Shown here: positions 1 to 11,156 of the stretch, piece by piece | How the letters are laid out: each line of letters starts with the position of its first letter | How positions within the stretch are numbered: position 1 is the first letter of the stretch | Assembly: GCF_921293095.1 (NCBI RefSeq) | Contig: NC_060251.1 | Coordinates: 63,381,585-63,445,584, forward strand | Reading direction: 5' to 3' | Length of the DNA stretch: 64,000 nt | Source of the DNA: Ischnura elegans | Taxonomy: Eukaryota; Arthropoda; Insecta; Odonata; Coenagrionidae | The notes under the pieces: generated by a model | Database searches by the model: none | What the model saw: the letters and a program-made list of their open reading frames with translations, nothing else | Told to the model about the DNA's origin: nothing | Program-made: the position numbers and the translations under genes

Positions 1-390
1 AGGATGCTAGCAGGTAGCGCTTGAATTAAATAAGGATTATTAATACCTTATCAAACGAAGGAAACTTACCAACCGTAGGCAGTTTTAATAGGTGGTTATT
101 AAGACATGTTTCCCTGAGCTCTGTGTCTCATGCATGCATTGGTAATCTCAGGCGATGTAAAACTACTATGATCTACACGTATAGAAACTAGGTCCCTGTG
201 ACGTCACGTGGAGTGAAATCGCATGGGCGCCAATCTGGCTTTTTTCAAATGAGGATTAAATTGACTTTTGCCATTCGTCTAAACTGGGATTTGTAAAACC
301 AAATAATTTGTTTAACATGAATACACTAATAGTGGGTAACGAATCGCAATCAATGCCTTTCGTTTTCTTTGATGAAGGAAACTACCCTAT
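1..390 (+). repeat. Dispersed repeat A, copy 1 (cut by window edge)
   Basis: This block matches 10538-10948 almost base for base over long stretches. Both share the AGGATGCTAG start, a GTGACGTCACGTGGAGTG segment and an ATG-containing tail ending near GAAACTACCCTATTG. The match stops sharply at about 390, where a tandem array begins here and different sequence follows in the second copy. It begins at the window edge, so its real 5' end is not visible. The pair shows a medium-copy dispersed element of unknown class. A short frame (MNTL.VGNESQSMPF) is kept in both copies, but I see no evidence that it is translated. Confidence 0.8.
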
Positions 391-416
391 TGGGCCTACT
401 CCACGATGTCCCTTTG

Positions 417-960
417 GTAGCGTGCATTAAGCGTAAAGGGAGCCAAAAAAGAGTAGACAGCTCCCGGTGTAAAACTCGGTATCCAACTCGCTTCTTCAAT
501 ATACTCACGATGTTCATACCGCAGAGTTGTATTCGCAGTTTTACATGTTTTGTGGTAATACATCCTGAAGGAATCGTTGTAGCGTGCATGAAGCGTAAAG
601 GGAGCTCACAATAGCGGAAAGGTAGTGCAAATGACTCCTTCCCGTTCGTACAGCTGGGCAGAAATCGACATTTCCGGTGTAAAACTCGCTGTACAACTCG
701 TTTCTTCAATATTCTCACGATGTTCACACCGCAGAGATGTGTTCGCAGTTTTACATGTTATGTGTTATTACATCCTGAAGTAATCGTTTTGTAGCGTGCA
801 TGAAGCGTAAAGGGAGCTCAAAATAGCGGAAAGGTAGTGCAAATGACTCCTTCCCGTTCGTAGAGCTGGGCAGAAATCGACTTTTCCGGTGTAAAACTAG
901 GTGTCCAACTCGCTTCTTCAATATTCTCACGATGTCCACACCGGAGAGATGTATTTGCAG
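417..960. repeat. Tandem repeat, about 212-bp unit, about 2.6 copies
   Basis: The phrase GTAGCGTGCAT followed by AAGCGTAAAGGGAGC recurs at about 417, 580 and 792. The second and third units are 212 bp apart. The first unit is about 50 bp shorter because it lacks the segment that reads CGGAAAGGTAGTGCAAATGA in the others. Each unit also carries CCGGTGTAAAACTMG and TTCTTCAATATWCTCACGATGT. Several open frames on both strands lie in this array; they repeat with the unit and are not taken as genes. Confidence 0.85.
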
Positions 961-1798
961 TATTGCACCACCCTCCATCCCCCCATCCTAAATTTCCTCC
1001 CAGAGAGAGAGCGCACCAGTTGCCCATCGACGGCGCAACGACGGAGTGCGCTCTTCATTTCATTAAAAATGAGAGAGAGAGATGAAAATGAAAAGATGAA
1101 GTCGAGGAAACGACTCTCGACGACGAGGAAAATATTTCCATCCGCCTGGTCACGAAAGACTCGCGACTTTTTGACCTACTTATAACAGGGGGAAAATAAT
1201 AATTACAAAAACTATATATAAACTCACTCACACATGTGGAAACTCCAACAAACGAACGCGGCAAGGAGGCCGGACGCGCTGTTAGGCCGAGTTGCTCCCG
1301 GCCTTAAATAATAATAATAACAAAAATGAAACGAAAATGCGCTCGGTTTAATTATTGCAAAAATAACACCGAATCGTACTTTCGCGAAAAGCTCGTTTTG
1401 GATATTTCGTTCGAAAATTATTCTTCCCTTGTGAGTGAGAACTTAAATATTTTTTTAAAATCCCACGCATATTAGCGAGTGAATATCAAGGGAGAGTTTA
1501 GGACCAGTAGTTTATGTGCATCATACTGGGCTATCATGAGAAACATTTTATTGAAGGAATAACTTATCGATTTACTCTGTCATAAATCATCGCACAAAAG
1601 TAATAATAATTACATTGAAACACACTTTTGTACAAACATGCGCGAGGATATGATAACATCTTATCACTATCACGGGAATGCTGGCTCGTAAACAATCACG
1701 TATTACTGATTGGATTTGCTAACCGTTGGAAGTATTAGTAACTCCTTTAACTTAAAAAAATTGTTTACTATTGGTGTTGCTGTCGCCATCCTTAGAGG
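961..1798. other. No gene seen
   Basis: Mixed sequence with GAGA-type purine runs at about 1003-1082, a short ATAATAATAATAA run near 1308 and AT-rich DNA after 1310. No recognisable coding, RNA gene or element was found. The short frames across 901-1264 overlap on opposite strands and follow the purine-rich composition. Confidence 0.5.
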
Positions 1799-2051
1799 CA
1801 GTGGCGTAGCTAGGAATTTCATTCGGGGGGTCCAAAATCAGAGGGAAATATTTTGGAAAAACAGATTACTAAGTAGATGGTTTTAAACTAATTTGAACAC
1901 TATTAATAATAGAAAAAACTTCATTTGTCCCATAAAAATTTTGTAAATTCGTTATTTTTCAATATTTTGTATTCTTTAATGAAGCAAAGTAACTGCGTTT
2001 TTAAATCCCGGGGAGGGGGTCGGGTTCGGGAACCCCCTCGCTACGCCGCTG
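1799..2051. mobile_element. Non-autonomous hAT-type MITE (253 bp)
   Basis: The terminal inverted repeats are CAGTGGCGTAGCTAGG on the left and the complement of CAGCGGCGTAGCGAGG on the right. The element is flanked by an 8-bp target-site duplication with one mismatch: CTTAGAGG at 1791-1798 and CTAAGAGG at 2052-2059. A CAGTGG-type terminus plus an 8-bp duplication is the hAT superfamily signature. The interior is AT-rich and non-coding, so it depends on a transposase elsewhere. Sister copies lie at 55054-55312 and as a fragment at 56369-56478. Confidence 0.85.
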
Positions 2052-2187
2052 CTAAGAGGAATAAAGATAAAGCTGTGAGAAAAAGGCGCCGTGGATTCCA
2101 CCTTTGTACGGCGCCATTCCAACAACAAAACATTGACAACGGTAGCTTTTATGCTAACGTGATGAAGATGTTCAATCCCCTGGCAAT

Positions 2188-2759
2188 ATAAGACTTTCAT
2201 TTGAGGCTATTTTTTAGCATGATTTTCATGAATAAGGGAAGAAATGTATTCAATACGCATTAAAAAACGGCATTAAGAGTTGATGATAATAATAGATTTA
2301 TTCTTCATTAATTGGCGTGGATACGTGAACATAAGACTTTCATTTGAGGCTATTTTTTAGCATGATTTTTATGAATAAGGGAAGAAATGTATTCAATACG
2401 CATTAAACAACGGCATTAAGAGTTGATGATAATAATAGATTTATTCTTCATTAATTGGCGTGGGTACGTGACCATAAGACTTTCATTTGAGGCTATTTTT
2501 TAGCATGATTTTCATGAATAAGGGAAGAAATGTATTCAATACGCATTAAAAAACGGCATTAAGAGTTGATGATAATAATAGATTTATTCTTCATTAATTG
2601 GCGTGGATACGTGACCATAAGACTTTCATTTGAGGCTATTTTGTAGCATGATTTTCATGAATAAGGGAAGAAATGTATTCAATACGCATTAAAAAACGGC
2701 ATTAAGAGTTGATGATAATAATAGATTTATTCTTCATTAATTGGCGTGGATAGGTGACC
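2188..2759. repeat. Tandem array, 4 copies of a 143-bp unit
   Basis: The phrase ATAAGACTTTCATTTGAGG starts at 2188, 2331, 2474 and 2617, an exact 143-bp spacing, and the array ends at 2759 in the same phase. The units differ at only a few bases, so the expansion is recent. Each unit contains GATGATAATAATAGATTTA. This is a short satellite-like or minisatellite array with no coding capacity. Confidence 0.97.
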
Positions 2760-2820
2760 ATTTCTCCACGATAGAGATGTAAATTTAATGCTTGATCTGA
2801 GGTTTCCGCGGCGTTTCCTC

Positions 2821-3338
2821 ATAAGAGTCTCGGCTTCCGGATGTTCCTCCGCGTTGAGTTTTCGGTAGATGACGACAGTTTCTCCAGCCATCCTGCTGGC
2901 GTCTTCAGGTCATCTAGCGGTTTGATCGTTGGATTATTCTTCCTCATAGGATAATCCTCTAAAGTCACTGGCACAGTAATGGTTTTTCCAGGTTACGCTA
3001 ATAGTAGGACCCGCCCGCCTTTGTGACGGTGCGGGATTCCTCTTCCCCTCCCTTCCTTTCTTAGCCTGTCCCAGGAGGCGTCGTCGGGCTTCTATCGCAG
3101 CGGCGCCTCCTTCCTTTCTCCCTCCTGTCCTCCCCCTTCTGCGGTGCAGAGGTGATAAGCTAACGCTTCCAGACCTCGGCCCAGGAGAGTAACTCCGCGA
3201 GCCCGCCCTAGGGTTTCGTATCCTCTTTCGTATCCGGATTTTCTTCTGACCTGAAGACGCCAGCAGGATGGCTGGAGAAGCTGTCGTCACCTATCGACAA
3301 CTCAACGCGGAGGAACGCCCGGAAGCCGAGACTCTTAT
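2821..3338. mobile_element. Inverted-terminal element with hammerhead-like motifs (Penelope-LTR-like)
   Basis: Arms of about 88 bp (2821-2909 and 3250-3338) are inverted copies of one another. They read inward from ATAAGAGTCTCGGCTTCCGG to GGCGTCTTCAGG. Read outward, each arm holds CTGAAGA, a hairpin (CCAGC/GCTGG) and then GAAAC (GAAGC in the right copy). This is the layout of the terminal repeats of the Penelope-like element at 20437-21160, so I place it with Penelope-type inverted terminal repeats rather than with ordinary MITEs. The space between the arms is filled by a SINE-like sequence. No endonuclease or reverse transcriptase remains. Confidence 0.6.
2930..3249 (+). mobile_element. SINE-like element, copy 1
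   Basis: This GC-rich block resembles the reverse complement of 59765-60088. Shared landmarks in order are TTCTTCCTCATAGGA, a GGGATT...CCCTTCC segment, GGAGGCGTCG.CGGGCT followed by GCGACGGCGCCTC-like sequence, and a pyrimidine-rich CTTTC..CCTCC tract. The other copy is an insertion bounded by a 14-bp duplication, so the same mobile unit very likely accounts for this block inside the inverted-repeat element. A long minus-strand open frame here reflects composition. I could not identify clear A and B boxes. Confidence 0.55.
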
Positions 3339-3846
3339 TAAAATTTAAAGTAGCTGACGTGAAGTTTTTCTTTTCTTCCTAGACGCCATTTTCGCAAACC
3401 ACCAGACGGGTCGAAGTGCTTTGAGCGCAAAATTCGCCGTTTCCATCAGGGTTAGGGGAGGGTTGAATCAATTGAAACGTCAAGAACTACCCCCCCCCCG
3501 CCTACTATCACCATCCTTCTTGTATTTCCAAAAGGGGTTCTGGTCTCGCTCCCGCAAATGGTTTTGAATTGCTTTTTCCTCCGTTCAAGTCATCCCTCTC
3601 CGTTTCTTTGTGATTTTCTCGAAACAATTTCTCTCTTCCTGCTCAGTACCCTCATTTCTCACTTTTTTCCTTACCTCGCAGTTTCCTTTCCATTCTATCT
3701 TCAAGTAAGAGATCACGCGCGTCCGCGTAATGTAATTTCATCGAATAGATTCCATCTCTCTTTATTCAATCATTCGCTCCCTAGCTATCCCTTCCCTTTG
3801 AAGCATAAACGACTTCGCTACATTCAAGCATACCACGTCAAGGTAG
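3339..3846. other. No gene seen
   Basis: It contains a C-rich run at about 3490 and pyrimidine-rich sequence at 3560-3700. The 98-codon frame at 3558-3854 is rich in Phe/Ser/Leu from the pyrimidine tract and is not convincing. Confidence 0.45.
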
Positions 3847-3893
3847 GGTGTTGAATGCGAGAGGCCGCGGGTTCGAGTCCCGCCTGGGTACTG
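3847..3893 (+). mobile_element. tRNA-like SINE fragment (B box)
   Basis: GGTTCGAGTCC sits inside the perfect T-arm hairpin GCGGGTTCGAGTCCCGC at about 3868-3884, followed by CTGGG. This is an RNA polymerase III B box in tRNA context. The 5' half of the tRNA does not fold convincingly, so this is a SINE or tRNA-pseudogene remnant. The same arm occurs on the minus strand at about 22680-22700. Confidence 0.5.
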
Positions 3894-5827
3894 TGCACCG
3901 TTGTTCGGGCAAATTCATATCAATGCTCATAGCTGTCTAACAGTGTTTCCATATTATTGGCGTAAGGTATTTCTAGAGTTCTGCTATTCATCGATAGGTC
4001 GATTTTGAATGTCGTCATTTTTTTACTACAATTTAATTCTTTTGTGATTTACTGATAAACTTATTCTTGATGACGTTCCACAAAGCTGTCGATAATATTG
4101 GAAAATGTGCTCTTGTATGTTTTTTTATTTCAAATTTAAAATTTTCAGACGAAATTTGCTTGAATTTTCTACCAAAGATTGAAAAGGTTGTTAAAACTGA
4201 TAAATGACATTTATTTTGGCATTATGATAAATATAAATGATGCATAATCAAATATTTGATGGACATTTCTTAACAAAAAATCTAAATCCAAAACTCCCTT
4301 TTACTCTGTGGTGTCTACTCCACCCGTACGAGGCGCCACCGTATTTTTGTTCCTCCCACCGACCTTACGTGGTAACCATCGCTTTAATTAATGTGCGTTT
4401 CGTCGTACCTTAACTCCCACGCTCGTTATGGAGAGGCAACAGCCCTTGATTCTTCGCACTATGTTAAGAGAGGGTGTTGAAAGCTGTCTGAATCCCGGTA
4501 GGGCATTAGACAAGGATAGGTGCATTACTTCCTTGTCGCACGGGATACATAGAATATGCGGCTGACCCGGTAGCGTTCCCGCATCATTCCAAACTTTTTC
4601 TCAAGGAAAAAGGCACGTGACTTCACTCTCTCTTTTCGTTTATAGTATAGATATGACAAGCAATATTTAGCTCACTTAAATTCGCATACTAAATTGCGCT
4701 ACCTTATGGGATTAAGTGTACACAATATTATCATTATCAAACTCAATAGATAAAATATGGCTCTTTACATGGTGAAATAATTTAGCGGAAACGCTAGATA
4801 TCTTCAAAATAGGACGATAGTTTATGCTATAAGTTTGAAAAGGAAAATAAGTGTTTCCTATGTCTTGAGATTTTTCAGTGGACTAAATTTTATGATTTGA
4901 TGTCAAGGAATGGAACTACGCATACTCGGGTATTTCATAATATTTTTAATATTTATGGACTAATATCTATCAAAATAAGTATCTAGCTAGAATTAATAGT
5001 TTTTCTATACGGGTTACACTTTGCAACCCTTTCAGAATCTCTGTAACTCGAAACAGGTAGATAATTGGATGGTATATGAGAGGAACATCAAGGGGACTTG
5101 TAGTAAATGTCTCATTTACTGGTTTGGTATCTGTTCTTCAAGTTTTCAAGTTCCTTACGTTGTATCCGTGTAGTCACACTTAACTGCATGATTTACCCCA
5201 GAAAATGTCCTTTTTCTCTTACGTGATAACGTTATCTAGCAAGTTCATTTAAATCTACATCCCTATCGTGGAAAAATCTATTTTGCTCAATTTCGAAAAT
5301 ACAAGGTGAGAAGTTCTCATCTGACAGGCTAGAACTCCACCCTGCCGCCCCCGAGGCCGGAAAATTTTTAATTGCGATTCCCACTGAGTAAAAGGCATCA
5401 AAACATGGCACCTTCGTGGGCCGTGAAACCGCAAAACGTGTGAGTATGTGTTAGAAAACCGATCGAGGATGTGCTCCACAGACCAAAGAGGCGTTCAGCA
5501 ACAGGAAGGAATTAATGACGAGCATCTTGGACAGGAGAGGGAAGTAGAGTCTTGCAAAAGAGCTTCGTGAGAGTTCGGAGTGAAGGAAGGAAACTTTTTC
5601 AAGAGGTAAGTAAGAGAGGAAGTAAGCGGCTCGAGTACCTGGAGTGAGGTTTTGAGAGGGCAACAAGAGCTGAAGTTGGCAATATACAGGAGGATATTAT
5701 ATAATCGGGGAAGGGGACGCAAGGTAACATGGTCTATTGATACAAATAAAGACATAAAAGGTCATATGCTTATCATCAGAAAGTATCAAATCGGATCGGA
5801 GAATATGGAGGCATTAGCAAACGAACC
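3894..5827. other. No gene seen
   Basis: AT-rich to mixed sequence. The overlapping short frames at 5255-5894 lie on both strands and show no domain, signal peptide or repeat match that I recognise. Confidence 0.5.
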
Positions 5828-7080
5828 AAGACGACTGCATAGAGGTGGGCCAAGAATTACATTCCATAAAAAGCTGATATCTGTTGCCGCTTAGGTGGTA
5901 TTTAAATCGACTTTCAAAAATGTCCGGTGAGAGTGCAATGCGCGGTGATGCTAACCACTATTTTTCCAACAATTTGCGATATAGTGTTTGTAATCGCAAG
6001 GTATAGCATTGAAAAGCAAAACATTTGATAGATCACATCATCTCGTATATCAATTTGGGTTTACACCCCTGATTCCCTGATCATACCTTATTTCCTAGTG
6101 AAACTCGGATTAATTTGTCCGTCAGCGACACGATTGGCAACTTTCGTAAACCCCTTTAAATGCGCGGTGGTTGAAAACACATTTAGAGGCCGACTTAAGG
6201 ATCCTCTTGCGTAATATTGGTCGAAAGAACACTCACTCCGTCAGTGATTCAACCTGAAAATTGTTTTCAATGGATGCGGGCAGAGCTAACTCCATGCAAA
6301 ACCATACACGCATAAATTTCAAAATTTAAGGATAGGGTGAACAAATTCTATCCATGAGATACTTCGCACAGCAAGTAAGATTAATTTTGTGGCTATTCTC
6401 CGGATGTTTTAGTACTAATGAACGCATTATTGGTGAAATCACGATTACAACAAAAAAGGATCCTCCTTGGTTGGCCTTTACATATCGATGGCTAAGTTCT
6501 AACAACTCGTATCTTTAAATTTGGCCGGTTTGACACAGGTATCTTAAACAAAGTGTAATAACATTAAACAATAAAATTCAAGCAAAAAAATCCTCTTGTT
6601 GGCAATTGTATGCTTCTTTTTCAGTTTTATGAATTTTTGGTTTTTCATTTTAGAGTACAATTAGAAAAAATAAATCGTTTCTTTGCTCTCGTGAAAATTT
6701 GCAATTTTTTAGATACGTGTTGTTAGAACTTAGCCATCGATATGTTTTCACACACCGCGCATTTAAATGGGTTTACAAAAGTCGCCACTCGCCTCGATGA
6801 CGGTCAATGTGATCCGAATTTCTCGGATTAATAAGGTATAATTAGGGATATTAACAGAAATGTATACACATAATGATGTGATCTATCAAATTCATTAATT
6901 TTCGATGCTATACCTCCAAATGACAAATTTGTGCTACAAAATATCCGAAAAAGTGCATCGCAATGCCCTCATCACCGCGCCGCGGACATTTTTGAAAACA
7001 GATTAAAATACGACCGAAGTGGCAACAGAAATCAGCCTTCTATATGATGGAATTGAGCCTCCTCCAATTGAGCCTCTCTT
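5828..7080. mobile_element. Foldback element FB1, copy 1 (about 1.25 kb)
   Basis: Two long inverted arms, about 5828-6184 and 6752-7080, resemble each other at roughly three quarters of positions. Shared landmarks, read outside in, are TGTTGCC.CT, AAAATGTCC, CGCGGTGATG, GTGATCTATCAAA, CGGATTAAT and AAATGCGCGGTG. The outer edge (GACTGCATAGAGG) recurs at 59566-59580. Homologues lie at 39930-40372 (minus) and 59562-60290, so this is a family. There is no transposase. A second inverted repeat is nested in its centre. Confidence 0.8.
6480..6745. mobile_element. Nested inverted-repeat MITE inside FB1
   Basis: CATATCGATGGCTAAGTTCT at about 6481 is repeated in reverse complement at about 6725-6744. 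The arms extend to about 34 bp with one or two differences. The interior is AT-rich and non-coding. It sits in the centre of FB1 copy 1, so it is either a later insertion or the element's own central hairpin. A clear target duplication is not visible. Confidence 0.6.
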
Positions 7081-7472
7081 TGGATGAAATACTTCAGTCA
7101 CCACAGCTGGATAATGTCTAAATTCTTAGTCGCCAAATAGTTTTGACCATAGGCTTATACGCACGGCAAACGCATTCTCCTCCAGCACCCAATTAGATCC
7201 CGCGGTTATAAGGAGACGGTTAATGGCATTGGATAGATACACGGTGCGGGAAAATTGGATCTCTCGAGGAACCTTGCCGCAGATATTTCGGTATCCGTGC
7301 CCGATTCGGATATCCCACCCCTTCGACCCCTTGGTGCAGTACCCGAGGGACAACGTAACCTCAGTGTTTACACATTCAACACATCATTTACACATCGGGG
7401 CAACCGGGTTGTCGTCGACTCAAGCTTCCACGGGCGTGACCACTTGACCCCTCCAGGGGTGGGGGTCTACAG
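7081..7472. other. No gene seen
   Basis: It contains a moderately GC-rich stretch (7190-7460) with two overlapping short frames, neither recognisable. It ends at the target duplication of the next element. Confidence 0.4.
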
Positions 7473-7843
7473 CATGGGTCTCCAAAATTTTTCAATTTAA
7501 CGGCCAAATTATATTTTTCTCATATTTATGTGGGCCGAAGGAATGAAAAATAAAAACAAATCAGTGCAATTAATTTAATTTCTCCAAAAAATAGAGCATA
7601 CATATTGAAAAAATAAAAAAATATCTTGCTGGAAAAAGTCAGGGGAAAATTAGTAGATTACTGCCTTTAGTTTTATGTAGCCAAATTAGTGAGACGAATG
7701 TCATTGTTGTTTTGACTTCAAATTTTATTAAAATCAGGTTCCAGATTAGATGAGATAATTGTAAGAATTGTAAGTAAACACACGGGGATTTGTTTGTCGG
7801 GCCTGATGAAATATCGTTTCGGGCCATAGTTTGGAGACCCCTG
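7473..7843. mobile_element. Non-autonomous hAT element (371 bp)
   Basis: The left end CATGGGTCTCCAAA and the right end TTTGGAGACCCCTG are inverted repeats of a CAGGGGTCTCCAAA terminus. The flanks are GTCTACAG (7465-7472) and GTCTAGAG (7844-7851), an 8-bp target duplication with one mismatch. The interior carries GGGCC-containing subterminal sequence near both ends and is otherwise AT-rich. It has no transposase frame and is a different hAT family from the CAGTGGCGTAGC group. Confidence 0.85.
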
Positions 7844-8236
7844 GTCTAGAGGATAAGACGTGAAAATGGGAGGAGAGGGTTGAATGGAGGGTAGGGTGCT
7901 CTGAAGAGGTTGTTTTAGAGAAAGAGAAGGAGGTGATGGTAATTTTCTTAACTTACCGTCAGAAATGAGAGGGTTATGGTATTTGGGGGTAGAATTCAGT
8001 TCATTCAGCTGAATTCATTTGCGCCATAAGGGAAGGGTATAGAAGGATGGATGAAAAGAGACCCAGCGTCGGAATTAGCCTGCTCTTAACGAAAGACGCC
8101 AAGGGACCACTCTAAACGTCCCATCCGACGGACGGAGTGTGACGAGATAGTAATATAGGAAGTTCTAAACCACTTCACTGCCAGCCCTTTTTGAATGGAA
8201 ATTGCGAAGACAGCCTCGGCTTGCAGTGAAGTTTTC

Positions 8237-8316
8237 TCGGGTTTCGCACCGGGTCAGGTCCTCCACATCTCCTTCTAACGTTTCGATGAACAACTCTCCC
8301 ATCTTCATCAGGGATC
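8237..8316 (-). ncRNA. Hammerhead-like motif in solo Penelope-type repeat
   Basis: On the minus strand CTGATGA (8305-8311) is followed by one base, a GATGG/TCATC hairpin and GAAAC (ending at 8287). Beyond it lies the ACCGGGTCAGGT-like body also seen at 32609-32625. It looks like a solitary terminal repeat of the same type as 20437-20570. Whether it folds as an active ribozyme is not established. Confidence 0.4.
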
Positions 8317-8330
8317 CAGGAATTCAATGC

Positions 8331-9239
8331 CATTTCCTACAAGCCTCGGAGTCTTAGCAAAAATGGAATGGTATCGGTATCCCGGCATCTTAGATGAAAT
8401 ACAAGGTCAGATAAGAGCATAGCCTTCTCCTTACGCAGCTTCTCAAGTTTCCGGATGCTACGATTAGTCTCCTCCGCGTAGAGTTGAGTGAAACAATATT
8501 TGTTTTTTTTTCCGGCCAAGGGTTTTTTTCAGGAATTTCGCAAGATTGAAGAATTTTAATTATTTTAAGAAACTAATTATATTTGATGCATATTATTTCT
8601 CTCAACACGAAAAATATGCTTTGGGCCTAAAACCTTGTCAGAATATTTGGGGATGAAAATTATTTTTGCGCAGGAAAAAATGTCATTTAATTATTGCTAC
8701 TGGAAAAGGATTATCCGACTTTTCATTTTTTCACTTGAAAGGTTAATAATAGAGTGACGCAAACAAACTTTTAACATTTTTGTAGGTGCGAAATACTTCC
8801 CAGAATGAAACACGATTATTAACAGAATAATGAAAGTATTCTTAGTTAGAGTGGACCTCAGCCACGTACATGTCTTTGTTATCATGGTAATAGATGAAAT
8901 AAGTATATGTAGACGCGAAAAGCCAATAGAAACACGTACATATCACCAAAAGGGGCCATAAAAACGAAGTAGAGATATTAGAAACATAAGTTCCATAGCA
9001 TAAAGTGTGATAATTCCAGAAAAATCGGCTGAGAATCAAGATGACCACGGAGAAGAATGTCTCAGGTAATAGGAGGTACTAATTGCCAAAGGATACGTAA
9101 GATATTGTACTCAATTATACAATACAGCACTAGAGGAGGTGTAAGATCGATCCATATAGATGGATAAGTTGGTGCTGGTTAATGCCACCCGAAACAGAGA
9201 CGAAGTATGTAGATTGTCATTTGGAAGGGGAAGGAATCT
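8331..9239. other. No gene seen
   Basis: AT-rich sequence with short chance frames only. Confidence 0.5.
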
Positions 9240-9490
9240 ATATTATATATAAGAGAGGATGTCTGTTTGTCTGTCCGCTATGTGTTTCTATAAGGCTGCA
9301 GGGATTGCAACCGACTTTAGTACATTGGTGTATTTCATGCTTCCATACCCCATAGTGCTACTTCTACCTGCGTCCTTTGCGTCGTTATCTCATAACCATT
9401 GTTGCGTCAAGTCATACAACTTCTACGATTGAACATCCTGCCGAGTGAGCACACCTCTTGACACGCACAAAGAGGAAACATTAAAATCCT
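9240..9490 (+). mobile_element. Helitron-like repeat family H, copy 1
   Basis: After a TATATATAAGAG lead, the sequence reads GTCTGTTTGTCTGTCCGCTAT, then a GGCTGCAGGGATTGCAAC segment, and later GCGTCSTTTGCGTCGTT. The same order is found at 22900-23165 (plus), 17943-18300 (minus) and 44465-44640 (minus). The phrase resembles non-coding Helitron sequence of arthropods, and the minus copy near 17.8 kb has a Helitron-type 3' hairpin. Assignment to Helitron is inferred from these resemblances. Confidence 0.55.
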
Positions 9491-10400
9491 ATGTGATAAT
9501 GAAATCCAAGTTTCAAGTTTCCCACTCCTCTAGGTAATATACTTTCCTTTCAACGGTGGGAGGACTGCTAGTCTCTTAAATTCGCCCCTGAGGTTTAATC
9601 ATTTTGAATAAGAAAACACCACGATATTTTTTATTTAAATGCAGAAGAACGGTAGGTATATGGAGGAGTACCACCATACCCTCTTGCATGATTTATAAAC
9701 TCATTTCCGTCCTCCGCTGCCATATGGCTACATCCTACCATTCTGAGCGTATGAGACTGTTGAAGACAAGCTGCGCTCTTTTTTCCCATTAAATATTCAC
9801 ATATATGCTGTTCAAGCTAGCATCAACTCATCAATCTAATTATTAGTTTATTTTTGAAGTTGGTAGAAATAAGCCCGCTGACGGATATCCAATATGAAAG
9901 CCATCTGTGTTTAAATTACATGCAAGTATCATGGCAGTAAACAGGACATGTTGTATTCAGAGGTACCATGGTGCGGGCATGCTTTTCCGACATGGTTTAG
10001 GAAAGACATAACAGTCAAATAACACTTACATCAATTTTGGTAGGCAAAAATTACTTATATCTACATTCGTAACAAAAAATTTTTAAATATCGATTCAACA
10101 AAGTCATATGCGGACTTATAATAAAAAACACAAAGGGTAAACAATTGTAAAAAAAGTTAAGGAGAGTGCTTCCCGGAACTGCTAATGTTGTCATGAAACC
10201 ACATATTATATGGATTATTTTAACTCTCCTTCGAACAAAAATATGCTTGTCCTGAAGATTCATCCTTTCTATCAAGGCCAATAGGGTGGTTTCCTATTAT
10301 TTTTTTATTGCCTGAATCGAAAGATTATTACTCCTGGAGTACGTATTTCACGCTTTTAGATTATTCAATGGCGATATCTATTTTTCGCGATTAAATGAAA
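9491..10400. other. No gene seen
   Basis: AT-rich, with no element recognised. Confidence 0.5.
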
Positions 10401-10404
10401 AGTG

Positions 10405-11145
10405 AAAAATTTCAAGCGCGCGAAAACGCGACGCGTAAGTAGGAATGACGGGAAAAAGTCCGTGCGACGCATTTCTGGTTCCCCCTCCCGCCTTGTGAGG
10501 TGACCTTGGGCGAGGCTCTGAGTGTTGATAGGACGCAGGATGCTAGCGGGTAGCTGAGTACCTTGCTGGCTGGTAGCGCTTGGCTTAAAAAAGGTTCATT
10601 AATACCTTATCAAACGAAGAAAACTTTCCGACCTTGGCCAGTTTTAATAGGTGATTATTAAGACATATTTCCCTGAGCTCTGTGGCTCATGCAAGCATTG
10701 GTAACCTCAGACTATGTATAACTCCTATCCTTTCGTGTAGAAACTAGGTCCCTGTGACGTCACGTGGAGTGGCATCGCATGGGCGCCAATCTGGCCTTTT
10801 TCAAATGAGGATAAAATTTGACCCTTGCCATTCGTCTGAATCGGTATTTCAAAAACCAAATAATTTGTGTATTATGAATACACTAATGGTGGGTAACGAA
10901 TCGCAATCAATGCCTTTCGTTTCCTTTGATGAAGGAAACTACCCTATTGTTGAAATTGAAGAGCATTATATTCTGACCTCGTTACCACCCAGTATAGGTG
11001 ATATGGCTTCGGGTCATTCTGAAGAAACAAGTGGAAGTATCACTAAAATATTTCATTGGATTACTAAATGCGACCAAGGCAGCAACGTACCTGAATACCT
11101 TCACAATCGCAAGCAGAAAGTTTTCTGGGTGGAAATGAATTGAAC
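10405..11145 (+). repeat. Dispersed repeat A, copy 2
   Basis: Positions 10538-10948 match 1-390. GC-rich sequence upstream (GTGACCTTGGGCGAGG, about 10500) may belong to the same element, since the first copy is cut there by the window edge. A 129-codon frame (10754-11143) runs through the shared part and beyond it. The shared part (MNTLMVGNESQSMPF...) differs from copy 1 by replacement changes as well as silent ones, so coding is not supported. No inverted or terminal repeats were identified. Confidence 0.75.
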
Positions 11146-11156
11146 GTTTCAGGCGA

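Noticed and set aside
350..1264. Several 60-125-codon frames on both strands
   Set aside because: They repeat with the 212-bp array or follow purine-rich composition, overlap on opposite strands and show no domain.
2188..2759. CRISPR-like array
   Set aside because: The units are 143 bp with no unique spacers, and the context is eukaryotic; this is a tandem repeat.
2934..3290. 118-codon minus frame, Arg/Ser/Gly-rich
   Set aside because: It lies in the GC-rich SINE-like block and across the inverted arm; its composition mirrors the repeat.
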